The position numbers and the translations under genes were made by a program. Shown one piece after another: positions 16,855-24,011 of a stretch of 41,536 bases of DNA. A model generated the notes under the pieces. It made no database searches and was not told the origin of the DNA. It saw only the letters and a program-made list of their open reading frames with translations. The stretch is from Betaproteobacteria bacterium (GTDB lineage: Bacteria > Pseudomonadota > Gammaproteobacteria > Burkholderiales > SG8-41): NCBI GenBank assembly GCA_025363435.1, contig JANYDY010000116.1, forward strand, positions 1 through 41,536. The letters run 5' to 3'. Numbering within the stretch: the first letter of the stretch is position 1; each line of letters begins with the position of its first letter.

Positions 16855-17853
16855 TTAACCGTGTTTTGCGCGTGGCTTGCGCAGGCGCGCCATGCGCGCA
16901 TGAAACTCCAGCACATTGGGCTTGCGCGTATCGCCGCTGAACTCGCGGTAAAGCGTGGCCACGTTGACTATGACGCGTTCGCCGTCTATCCAGTCGCGAA
17001 ATTCGGTCATCGAAATATCCAGACCGGCCTCCGCCTCGCTCATGCCGGCGTCGTAACGCTTGCGCGCCTCGACCGTCAGATATTCGAAATAATGTTTCAT
17101 TGCCTGCACACCGGCCTTGTCGGTAATCGGCCCGTGTCCCGGCACGATAGTCTCGACATCCCAGTCGAGTATCAAATCGCAAGCAACAATCCAGTTCGAA
17201 ATCGGACCGTCCCACGATACCGGGTGCCCGCCGATGAACAGTATGTCGCCGGTAAACACCGTGCGATCGCGCGGCACGTGCACCAGCACGTCGCCGCGCG
17301 TGTGTGCCGGACCGACCATGGTCAGCTCCACCTCTTTCGCACCGACGTGCACTTTGAGCGCGTGCTCGAAGGTTTCCGTCGGCGGCGTGTAAACTAGGCC
17401 CTCAAAATCGAATATGCCGTCATAAAGGTCATGCCAGGCAGCGCCCGCCTCACCGTAATCGCGCCATTTGCGCATCATTTCGGCGCGTTCTTCGGGGCGG
17501 CGCTGCTCCATTTCCTCGGCACAGGCACGGCTGGCGATCATGCGCGCCCCCGCCAGCAATTGGTTGCCATAGGTGTGGTCGCCGTTTGAATGCGTGTTGA
17601 CCAGTGTGCCGATCTGCGCCGCCGCCGGCACTGCGGCACGGTAACCGGCGAGCATTTCGCGCGTATGCGCCAGATCCATCAAGGTATCGACCAGCAGCGT
17701 CTCGCCGCCATCGACGATCAGGCCGGAATTGCTATAGCCCCAGCCGCCGTCCGGCTGCAACCACGCAAAGCAGCCATTGCCGATGTCCTGCAGCCCCTTC
17801 CGGTATTGCCATTGCATGGCGCCCGCCCCCGCTGCTTGAAAGTTTCGCAGCAT
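16855..17853 (-). CDS. MBL fold metallo-hydrolase
   Basis: A metallo-beta-lactamase fold hydrolase of 332 aa. Seen: the first metal motif THSNGDHTYGN (His88, Asp92, His93), where Asn90 stands in the place of the usual middle His; then His184 (GPAHTRGD), Asp203 (TGDILF) and His240 (VPGHGPI). The mid-part insert (EEMEQRRPEERAEM) is helical. The HxNGDH variant is known from many uncharacterised hydrolases, so the chemistry is probably ester or thioester hydrolysis with unknown substrate. The start is uncertain: ATGs at 17853 and 17817 are both possible, and the longer GTG-type extension is unlikely. It is the first gene of a two-gene unit with fumarylacetoacetase, which suggests a linked aromatic or ring-cleavage route. 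Confidence 0.88.
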   Translation of the reverse strand: MLRNFQAAGAGAMQWQYRKGLQDIGNGCFAWLQPDGGWGYSNSGLIVDGGETLLVDTLMDLAHTREMLAGYRAAVPAAAQIGTLVNTHSNGDHTYGNQLLAGARMIASRACAEEMEQRRPEERAEMMRKWRDYGEAGAAWHDLYDGIFDFEGLVYTPPTETFEHALKVHVGAKEVELTMVGPAHTRGDVLVHVPRDRTVFTGDILFIGGHPVSWDGPISNWIVACDLILDWDVETIVPGHGPITDKAGVQAMKHYFEYLTVEARKRYDAGMSEAEAGLDISMTEFRDWIDGERVIVNVATLYREFSGDTRKPNVLEFHARMARLRKPRAKHG

Positions 17854-17948
17854 AACTGATCCCGCGCCGCCGCGTTGTGCGACCGCCCTCAAAAAGGGCG
17901 CGGCACGATCCGCGTGCGGCGTTCCGGCTGCGCCCGCCGCCGGACGTA

Positions 17949-17978
17949 TTGCCTAATGCCGAATTTGTCGCTGATAAT
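17949..17978 (+). promoter_or_regulatory. Probable sigma70 promoter of the coiled-coil protein gene
   Basis: TTGCCT (17949-17954) and GATAAT (17973-17978) have an 18 bp spacer. It lies in the 215 bp between the divergent MBL gene and the gene at 18069, which would give a leader of about 85 nt. Confidence 0.45.
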
Positions 17979-18068
17979 AAACGCTGCGCACGGAATAGTG
18001 CTAACTTTCATGACGATGCAATACCTTACAACCCGCCTTCGGGCCGGAAAAAACAGCGGCAATCATTT

Positions 18069-18665
18069 ATGACATCAAAAAACGCAATTGTTCTGTTGCT
18101 GCTGTGCTGCGTTGCCTACGGCGGTTACTGGAAATTCCGCTCCAACCAGGCTGCCGCCGAAGCGCGTGTGCTCGAAGAACGCGCGCGCGCGACAAAAATG
18201 GAAGCGGAAATCGAACGGCTGAAGACGGAAATGGATGGGCGCGATGACAGCGCACGCATGCGCATGATCGAGCGTCAACAAAATGCCGCGGGCAACCAGA
18301 CGGCGTCCGAGCTTGAGCGCAATCGCGATCTGGCCGAACAGGTCACGCGCCGCAACGAAGCCGAGCGCGCGCGCTTTGAGCGCTTGCAGGAAACAGACCG
18401 GCAAAGACTTGAAGTGCAGCGCCGTGCCGAAGATATGCAGGCGCGCCGCCAGGCGATGGAGAGCGAAACCGATGCACGCAACCGCGCCGCGCGCGACTCA
18501 CAAACCGTCCAGACGCTGGAGAACGAACGGCTCAACGCGCGGCGCCAGCAGGAACTTGATTCATTGCGCCAGCAGCAACAGTCGCAACAGGACGCGGCGC
18601 GGCGCCAGCAGCAAATCGACGCAGAGATACAACAACGCCGGCGCAATCAGCAGGGTTTTCAGTAA
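18069..18665 (+). CDS. Membrane-anchored coiled-coil protein, unknown function
   Basis: The product has 198 aa. One N-terminal membrane segment (AIVLLLLCCVAYGGYW, about 6-21) is followed by a long, highly charged Glu/Arg/Gln-rich helix from residue 28 to near the end, with the heptad look of a coiled coil (VLEERARATKMEAEIERLK). The last 40 residues are Gln/Arg-rich. Any hydrophobic-anchor protein with a periplasmic or cytoplasmic rod could look like this, so no function is claimed. The start at 18069 gives the anchor at the N-terminus; longer frames add a region without a ribosome site. It ends 7 bp before the convergent alpha/beta hydrolase gene. Confidence 0.8.
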   Translation: MTSKNAIVLLLLCCVAYGGYWKFRSNQAAAEARVLEERARATKMEAEIERLKTEMDGRDDSARMRMIERQQNAAGNQTASELERNRDLAEQVTRRNEAERARFERLQETDRQRLEVQRRAEDMQARRQAMESETDARNRAARDSQTVQTLENERLNARRQQELDSLRQQQQSQQDAARRQQQIDAEIQQRRRNQQGFQ

Positions 18666-18672
18666 GCGGCGA

Positions 18673-19575
18673 TTATGGTGCGCCGCGCCGCGCGCCCTGC
18701 AAAAACCGCCGCACAATCACCGCCATTTCGTCGGGCTTTTCGTCGCTCGGATAGTGTCCGAGTCCGGGCATGGTCACGATCTCTACGCGCGGCAAGGTAC
18801 TTTTCAACTGCGCCTGCGTTTCGGGCGGCACGATGTCGCTGGCGCCGCCGAGCAGATAGAGTATCGGCGCCTTGATACGGCTGATGGTGGCCCATAACTC
18901 GGTCGGCACAAAACCGTCGAGTATTTTCGGATCGCGTTTGTAGAAGAGGCGGCCGTCAGCGCGCACCTTTGCGCCATGTTCGACAAAATGGCGCAGCAGC
19001 GGATCGGGCATCTGCGGGGTGTCTTTTTTCATGTAGGCGAGCAGCTCTTCACGCGTCGCCCAGCCCTCGGCCTCGCGCGCCATGCGCGCCGCGCGGCGGT
19101 TCGAAATCGCTGCCGGCCGCTCCGGCCCAACGTCTTCGGAAATAACCGCGGCGACCCATTCCGGATGGCGGCCGGCTATCATCTGCGCGACGCGCCCGCC
19201 GGTCGAGTTGCCCCACAACACGATATTGTTCAATTTGAGCGCAACGATCAGCGCCTCGACGTCGGCAACATAATCTTCAACCATGTAGGCGCCGCCCGCA
19301 TCCCAGGCCGAATCGCCGTGGCCGCGCATGTCGACGGCGATGACGCGATATTCGTCAAGAAAACGCGGCGCGATGTGATCGAAATTGTGCGCAACACGGG
19401 CAATGCCATGCAGCAGGATCAGCGGCTGTCTGTCCGCCGCCCCCGACTCGAGATAATGCAGGCGTATGCCGTTCACCGTGGCGTAGCGATCAGCCGGCTG
19501 CGCGCCGGCCGGTAAAACCGTGGCCATCATCAAAACTCCCGTGAGTAAACCCAGTATGGAATGGAAAGGCTTCAA
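18673..19575 (-). CDS. Secreted alpha/beta hydrolase
   Basis: An alpha/beta hydrolase-fold enzyme of 300 aa with an N-terminal signal peptide (MKPFHSILGL to about PAGAQ, residue 26), so probably periplasmic. Seen: the oxyanion HG motif (LLHGIAR, 55-61), DMRGHGDS (82-89), nucleophile Ser124 in GNSTGG, acid Asp247 (GGASDIVPP) and His274 (GLGHYPSDEK), a full catalytic triad. It resembles ester or ring-cleavage-product hydrolases of the family, but the substrate cannot be told. It is transcribed away from the VOC gene, with 155 bp between their starts. Confidence 0.92.
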   Translation of the reverse strand: MKPFHSILGLLTGVLMMATVLPAGAQPADRYATVNGIRLHYLESGAADRQPLILLHGIARVAHNFDHIAPRFLDEYRVIAVDMRGHGDSAWDAGGAYMVEDYVADVEALIVALKLNNIVLWGNSTGGRVAQMIAGRHPEWVAAVISEDVGPERPAAISNRRAARMAREAEGWATREELLAYMKKDTPQMPDPLLRHFVEHGAKVRADGRLFYKRDPKILDGFVPTELWATISRIKAPILYLLGGASDIVPPETQAQLKSTLPRVEIVTMPGLGHYPSDEKPDEMAVIVRRFLQGARRGAP

Positions 19576-19651
19576 GCGAACCCCGCGATCAGGGAATCAG
19601 GTGCGACGATTCTAGCAGCCCGTCAATAAAATTTATGTGCCACGTGTTCAG

Positions 19652-19681
19652 TTGTCGCATGCGACCCCCTGCGCCTACAAT
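19652..19681 (+). promoter_or_regulatory. Probable sigma70 promoter of the VOC-Bug pair
   Basis: TTGTCG (19652-19657) and TACAAT (19676-19681) are spaced 18 bp. The -10 matches five of six bases and the -35 four of six. The start codon of the VOC gene lies 49 bp downstream with a good ribosome site at 19716-19723. Confidence 0.5.
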
Positions 19682-19730
19682 GCATCACTACGCCCGCATC
19701 GACGGACGCTCATCCCGGAGGAGTATCACC

Positions 19731-20771
19731 ATGAATAGCTATCGTTCACTGGATCGTTCAATCCACGCGCCTGCTGCCGTCGACCGGCAGCGCCGGCGCC
19801 TGCTCACCGCCATCGGCAGCGCGGGTGCGACTGCCATGCTCGGCGGCTGCGCCACGCCCTGGCCCGCTGAGGAGTATCGCGGGCTGGCGCGCGCCACCGC
19901 CGTCAACCATCTGTCTTACGCAGTAACCGATTACAAACGCACGCGCGACTTTTACGTCGAACTGCTCGGCATGAAGGTGGCGTGGGATAACGGACGCATG
20001 TGCGCCGTCGAGTTCGGCGACCCGGCCAAACCCGAAGGCATCTATATCGTGCCGGTCAAACCGGGCGAAAAGGCTGCGGTCAGCCACATCGGCTGGTCGA
20101 TCGACAACTTCGTCGGCAACAAGGAAAAAATCGCTGCCGAATTAAAGCGCCAGAACATCAATTTCAAAGCTGATACGGAATGGGGCTGGACGCTGGATGA
20201 CCGCTCGGGCTACATGATTCATTTCATTTCCGAGACCGGCATCTTCCCCGGCGCTAGCGATCCCTGCGCCATCATTAACTCCGATAAATGCAAGGGCGCC
20301 GAAGCGGTCGGCCTGAAAAATCTCGCCAGCATGCCGAAACCCAGCGGCAACGGTTTCAAAGCCACTGCCTACAGCCACATTGTGCTGTGCGTCGATGACA
20401 TCGTAAAAACGCGCGACTGGTACCAGCAGATGTTCAGCATGAAACCGATCTACTACAAAGCCAACGAGCCGAATGCACAGGCCATGCTGCGTTTCGGCAA
20501 CAACACGCTGTATCTGCGCAACAGTAAACGGCCGGGCGGCAAACCTTATGTCGATCATTTCGCCTTTGAAATTGAAAACTACGATCAAAATCGCGTCGAA
20601 GCGGAATTGAAGCGCCGCGGCTACAACCCGCTGCCGGATTCAAAACTCGGCTGGACCATACAGGATCCCGAAGGCATGCGCATCGAGATCGCCGGCCGCG
20701 GCCTGCCTGAATATGTCGGGGAAAAATGCAACGGGCGCGCCACTGATTGCCCGGGCGGCCCTCGCGGCTGA
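19731..20771 (+). CDS. Tat-type lipoprotein with two VOC (glyoxalase-like) domains
   Basis: A 346 aa protein of the vicinal oxygen chelate superfamily, which includes glyoxalases and extradiol dioxygenases. Two similar modules are seen: first at about 57-155 (NHLSYAVTDYKRTRDFYVELLGM) and second from about 230 (YSHIVLCVDDIVKTRDWYQQMFSM). The N-terminus is unusual: RQRRRLLTAIG (19-29), a hydrophobic stretch, then LGGC with Cys40, together a twin-arginine signal with a lipobox. That would place a folded, perhaps metal-loaded VOC protein in the periplasm on a lipid anchor. The start at 19731 follows CGGAGGAG. A Bug receptor gene starts 8 bp after the stop, so the two are co-expressed. Confidence 0.88.
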   Translation: MNSYRSLDRSIHAPAAVDRQRRRLLTAIGSAGATAMLGGCATPWPAEEYRGLARATAVNHLSYAVTDYKRTRDFYVELLGMKVAWDNGRMCAVEFGDPAKPEGIYIVPVKPGEKAAVSHIGWSIDNFVGNKEKIAAELKRQNINFKADTEWGWTLDDRSGYMIHFISETGIFPGASDPCAIINSDKCKGAEAVGLKNLASMPKPSGNGFKATAYSHIVLCVDDIVKTRDWYQQMFSMKPIYYKANEPNAQAMLRFGNNTLYLRNSKRPGGKPYVDHFAFEIENYDQNRVEAELKRRGYNPLPDSKLGWTIQDPEGMRIEIAGRGLPEYVGEKCNGRATDCPGGPRG

Positions 20772-20778
20772 TCGACTG

Positions 20779-21744
20779 ATGGCGCGCAAAAACCTGCTCG
20801 CGGCGGCCGCCGCGCTTGCCATGGCCGCGGCGGCCAATGCGCAAACCTATCCGGCGAAACCGGTGCGCGTGATCCTGCCGTTTGCCGCCGGCGGCGGCCT
20901 CGATATCGTGCTGCGGCCGCTGCTGCAAAAAATGAGCGAAAGCGTGCAGCAGCAGTTTGTGATCGACATCCGCGCCGGCGCCAACGGCATCATCGGCACT
21001 GAAATCGGCGCCAAAGCGCCGGCCGACGGTTACACGCTGATCGGCGCCACCACCGGCACCATTACGATCAATCCGCATGTCTACGCCAAACTGCCGTTCG
21101 ACCCGGTGCGCGATCTGGTCCCGGTCAGCAATGTCGGCGCGACATCCTTCGTCATGGTGGTGCATCCGTCGCTCGCCGCGCGCAACGTACGCGAATTCAT
21201 CGCGCTGGCGAAAAAACATCCCGGCGAGCTCACCTACGGCTCACCCGGCATCGGCGGCACCAATCACCTTGCAGCGGAATATTTTCTGCAGCAGACCGGC
21301 ACGCGCCTGATCCACGTGCCGTACAAAGGCAGTCAGCCGCTGATCGCCGATCTGGTTGGCGGCCACGTCATCATGGGCTTCGACTCGATGATGGCAACCA
21401 TGCCGCAGGTGCGCGCCGGGCGCTTGCGCGCGATGGGTGTGGCCGCAGCAAAGCGTTCACCGGTAGCGCCGGAAGTGCCAACGCTGGCGGAAGCCGGCGG
21501 CCCCGAACTTGTCATCGGTTCCTGGTACGGGCTGCTCGCACCAGCGGGAACGCCACGCGAAATTCTGTTGAAGCTGCACACCGAAGTAACCAAAGCGCTG
21601 GCGATCCCCGAGTTGCGCGAACGCTATCGCACCACCGGACTCGAGCCGATCGGCAGCAGCTCCGAGCAATTCGCAATGGAAATCCGCGACGACACCGCGC
21701 GCTGGGGCAAGGTGGCGCGCACCGCCAACGTGCGTGCCGAATAA
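20779..21744 (+). CDS. Bug/TctC family substrate-binding protein
   Basis: A periplasmic receptor of 321 aa, starting at the ATG at 20779 (MARKNLLAAAAALAM), 8 bp after the VOC stop. An ATG at 20713 in the same frame would overlap the VOC gene and add a non-signal sequence. Seen: AAGGGLDIVLR, a strongly changed loop IDIRAGANGI where paralogs have NRPGA, PADGYTL, SPGIGGTNHLAAE and HVPYKGSQPL. The loop change suggests a different ligand or binding mode. It is coupled to the VOC lipoprotein, so receptor and enzyme may meet in the periplasm. Confidence 0.93.
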   Translation: MARKNLLAAAAALAMAAAANAQTYPAKPVRVILPFAAGGGLDIVLRPLLQKMSESVQQQFVIDIRAGANGIIGTEIGAKAPADGYTLIGATTGTITINPHVYAKLPFDPVRDLVPVSNVGATSFVMVVHPSLAARNVREFIALAKKHPGELTYGSPGIGGTNHLAAEYFLQQTGTRLIHVPYKGSQPLIADLVGGHVIMGFDSMMATMPQVRAGRLRAMGVAAAKRSPVAPEVPTLAEAGGPELVIGSWYGLLAPAGTPREILLKLHTEVTKALAIPELRERYRTTGLEPIGSSSEQFAMEIRDDTARWGKVARTANVRAE

Positions 21745-21754
21745 CTGTCGCCGG

Positions 21755-21952
21755 TTATTTTTCGCCGTCTTTTTCGGCGCGCTGCTGCATCTGTTGAACT
21801 GCGTCTTCGACCCTGGCCTGTGAACGCTCCATTGTCTTTTTGCCCTCTTCCATCTCCTGCTTCTTGATGATGGCGCCGGTGGCTGCCGTACTGGCGGTTT
21901 CGACGCCGCAAGCGGCAAGCAGGAGGATGGCGGCGGCGATGATCGATCTCAT
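21755..21952 (-). CDS. Small lipoprotein, unknown function
   Basis: The product has 65 aa. A signal peptide with lipobox (LLAACG, Cys15) is followed by a short Ala/Thr-rich linker and a charged helical tail (KKQEMEEGKKTMERSQARVED). A GGGAG ribosome site lies about 9 nt before the ATG. No family is recognised; small lipoproteins with helical tails are common and diverse. It is convergent with the Bug gene ending at 21744 (10 bp between stops) and lies 54 bp behind the Bug gene at 22007 on the same strand, so it may be on that transcript. Confidence 0.7.
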   Translation of the reverse strand: MRSIIAAAILLLAACGVETASTAATGAIIKKQEMEEGKKTMERSQARVEDAVQQMQQRAEKDGEK

Positions 21953-22006
21953 AATCTGACTCCCGGGCTGGTTTGCGGTTTACGACAGCGCTCGCGCACC
22001 GCGCAA

Positions 22007-22981
22007 TCATTCAACCTTCAGTTTCAGTGCACGCACGATACGGCCGTTCTTCTGCATCTCGGTGCGGATGAAAGCGTCGAATTCGGCGGGCGTCATCGCA
22101 CCTGCGGTGAGCCCGACGCGTGCCAGCGCATCGTTCACCTCAGGCAGCTGCAACGCGCGGCCGATTTCGGCGCTGAGGCGTTCAATGCTCGCCTTCGGCG
22201 TGCCGGCGCGCACCATCGCGCCGAACCAGTTGGTCGCGTCGAAACCGGGATAACCCGACTCGGCGACGGTCGGCACCTGCGGTACTGCGGTCGAGCGCGC
22301 AATTGAAGTGACGGCTATCGCACGCGCGCGGCCCGACGGCAGATAAGGCGAACACTCGAGCACGTTGCCGACCAGCAGGCTGGTGTGGCCGCCGAGCAAG
22401 GCAACCGTCGCCGGCCCGCCGCCGCCGTATGGCACGTTGATCAACTCGATATTCGTTGCTTCGCGAAACAACTCGCCGGCAATACGGCCGCCGCCCAGTA
22501 TGCTCGCCACACCCCAGGTCAGCTCGCGCGGCCGCGCCCGCGCCAGTGCAACGAGCTCCTTCACCGTGCGCGCCGGCAGCGATGGATGCGCGCAGATGAT
22601 CAGCGGGTTGTAGGCAACGCGGCTGACGCCGTTGAGATCATTGAGCGAATCGTACGGCAGCCCGGCATGCGCTGACGGATTGACGGTAAAACTCGTCGCC
22701 ATCAAGAGCAGCGTGTTGCCGTCCGGCGCGGCGCGCACCACTGCCTCTGTGCCGATTACGGTGTTGGCGCCCGGCCGGTTGTCGATGACGATGCTCTGTG
22801 CGAGCGCGCGGTTGAGCGGCGCCGACAGCGCGCGCGCCAGCGTGTCGACTGCGCCGCCGGGCGGAAACGGTACTACCACGCGCAGCGGCCTGCTGTCCTG
22901 CGCAAACACGGTCAGCGGCGTCGACGCCGCCAACGCCCACAACAAAACCAAAACAAATCTGATAGGGCTAAAGTTATTCAT
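22007..22981 (-). CDS. Bug/TctC family substrate-binding protein (second of tandem pair)
   Basis: A periplasmic receptor of 324 aa, with a signal peptide ending near TVFAQDSR and then PLRVVVPFPPGG. Seen: PGGAVDTLAR, IDNRPGANTV, APDGNTL and NVPYGGGGPA (Gly in place of the usual Lys after NVPY). It starts 6 bp behind the stop of another Bug gene and they form the only directly adjacent receptor pair here. The two sequences are clearly different, so this is not a fresh duplication. Confidence 0.92.
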   Translation of the reverse strand: MNNFSPIRFVLVLLWALAASTPLTVFAQDSRPLRVVVPFPPGGAVDTLARALSAPLNRALAQSIVIDNRPGANTVIGTEAVVRAAPDGNTLLLMATSFTVNPSAHAGLPYDSLNDLNGVSRVAYNPLIICAHPSLPARTVKELVALARARPRELTWGVASILGGGRIAGELFREATNIELINVPYGGGGPATVALLGGHTSLLVGNVLECSPYLPSGRARAIAVTSIARSTAVPQVPTVAESGYPGFDATNWFGAMVRAGTPKASIERLSAEIGRALQLPEVNDALARVGLTAGAMTPAEFDAFIRTEMQKNGRIVRALKLKVE

Positions 22982-22987
22982 CTGTAA

Positions 22988-23956
22988 CTACTCTGCTTTC
23001 GCACCCGTGGCCTTCAACACCTTGCCACGTATGGCGATCTCGTTGCGCACCATTTGATCGAATTCCTCCGGCGTAGACGGCCGTGCAGTCGCACCCTGGC
23101 TGGCGAGTTTTTCGCTGATCTCCGGCAGGCGCAGAATACGGCCGACTTCCTGCGCCAGTTTGTTGATGACCACGCGCGGCGTGCGTGCCGGGGCGATCAA
23201 TCCGTACCAGCCGTCGTAGTGAAACCCCGGCAGCGCCGCCTCCGCCACCGTTGGCACTTCGGAAAGCGCCGCCAGACGGTCACGCGTGGTGATCGCTAGC
23301 GCCTGCAGGCGGCTGCTCCTGACCAGCGGAATCGCCGGCACCACCGAGGTGACGACAAACTGGATGCGTCCGGCAATCGCGTCGTTGAGCGCTTCGGGCG
23401 TGCCTTTGTACGGAACGTGCACGACATTAATGCCGGCCGCCAGTTTGAAAAACTCGCCGCCGACATGCGTGCCGCTGCCGATGCCCGACGAACCGAAGTT
23501 GATTTGTCCGGGCTTCTGCTGCGCCAGCGCGATCAGATCACGCAGGGATTTCATCCCGAGCGACGGTGCGGTCGCTATCAGCATCGGCGTGCTGCCGACC
23601 TGTGTAACGCCGGCAAAGTCTCTCAGGGTGTCGTACGGCAGATCGGGATAAAGTGCGGCGCTGCCGGCGAATACGGAGGATGCCAGCAATAGCGTGTGGC
23701 CATCGGCGGGGGCGGCGGCAACAATGCCGCCGGCCACCGTGCCGCCCGCACTCGGCCGGTTATCAATGACTACCGGCTGCCCCCAGCTCTCGACCAGTCG
23801 CGGCCCGATCAGCCGCGCCACCACGTCGGTCGCGCTGCCGGGCGTGAACGGCACCACCATGCGGATCGGCTTGTTTGGATAGGCCTGCGCAAAAGCGCCG
23901 CTGCCGGCCAGCGCAAACACCATGGCCAGCGCAATCCCAGCTACCGTCTGCCGCAT
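22988..23956 (-). CDS. Bug/TctC family substrate-binding protein (first of tandem pair)
   Basis: A periplasmic receptor of 322 aa. The ATG at 23956 follows GGGAGGAG closely; the longer frame to 24115 would run into the enolase-superfamily gene and adds an Arg-rich non-signal stretch. The signal peptide is MRQTVAGIALAM to about GAFAQ, then AYPNKPIRMVVP. Seen: TPGSATDVVAR (Ser in place of Gly), IDNRPSAGGT, PADGHTL, SSGIGSGTHVGGE and HVPYKGTPEA. It lies 55 bp behind the MR/MLE enzyme gene and 6 bp before the next receptor, forming an enzyme-receptor-receptor unit. Confidence 0.93.
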   Translation of the reverse strand: MRQTVAGIALAMVFALAGSGAFAQAYPNKPIRMVVPFTPGSATDVVARLIGPRLVESWGQPVVIDNRPSAGGTVAGGIVAAAPADGHTLLLASSVFAGSAALYPDLPYDTLRDFAGVTQVGSTPMLIATAPSLGMKSLRDLIALAQQKPGQINFGSSGIGSGTHVGGEFFKLAAGINVVHVPYKGTPEALNDAIAGRIQFVVTSVVPAIPLVRSSRLQALAITTRDRLAALSEVPTVAEAALPGFHYDGWYGLIAPARTPRVVINKLAQEVGRILRLPEISEKLASQGATARPSTPEEFDQMVRNEIAIRGKVLKATGAKAE

Positions 23957-24011
23957 GCTCCTCCCGCATCGACCGCGATGAATGTCAGCAAAGCATACAG
24001 GATGTTCGATG

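Noticed and set aside
16234-17397. A 387-codon plus-strand frame
   Set aside because: It is antisense to the fumarylacetoacetase and MBL genes, which have full catalytic motifs; the composition is that of a shadow frame.
17884-17898. Small GCCCT/AGGGC hairpin near the MBL start
   Set aside because: A five-pair stem between divergent genes has no clear role and is expected by chance at this GC content.
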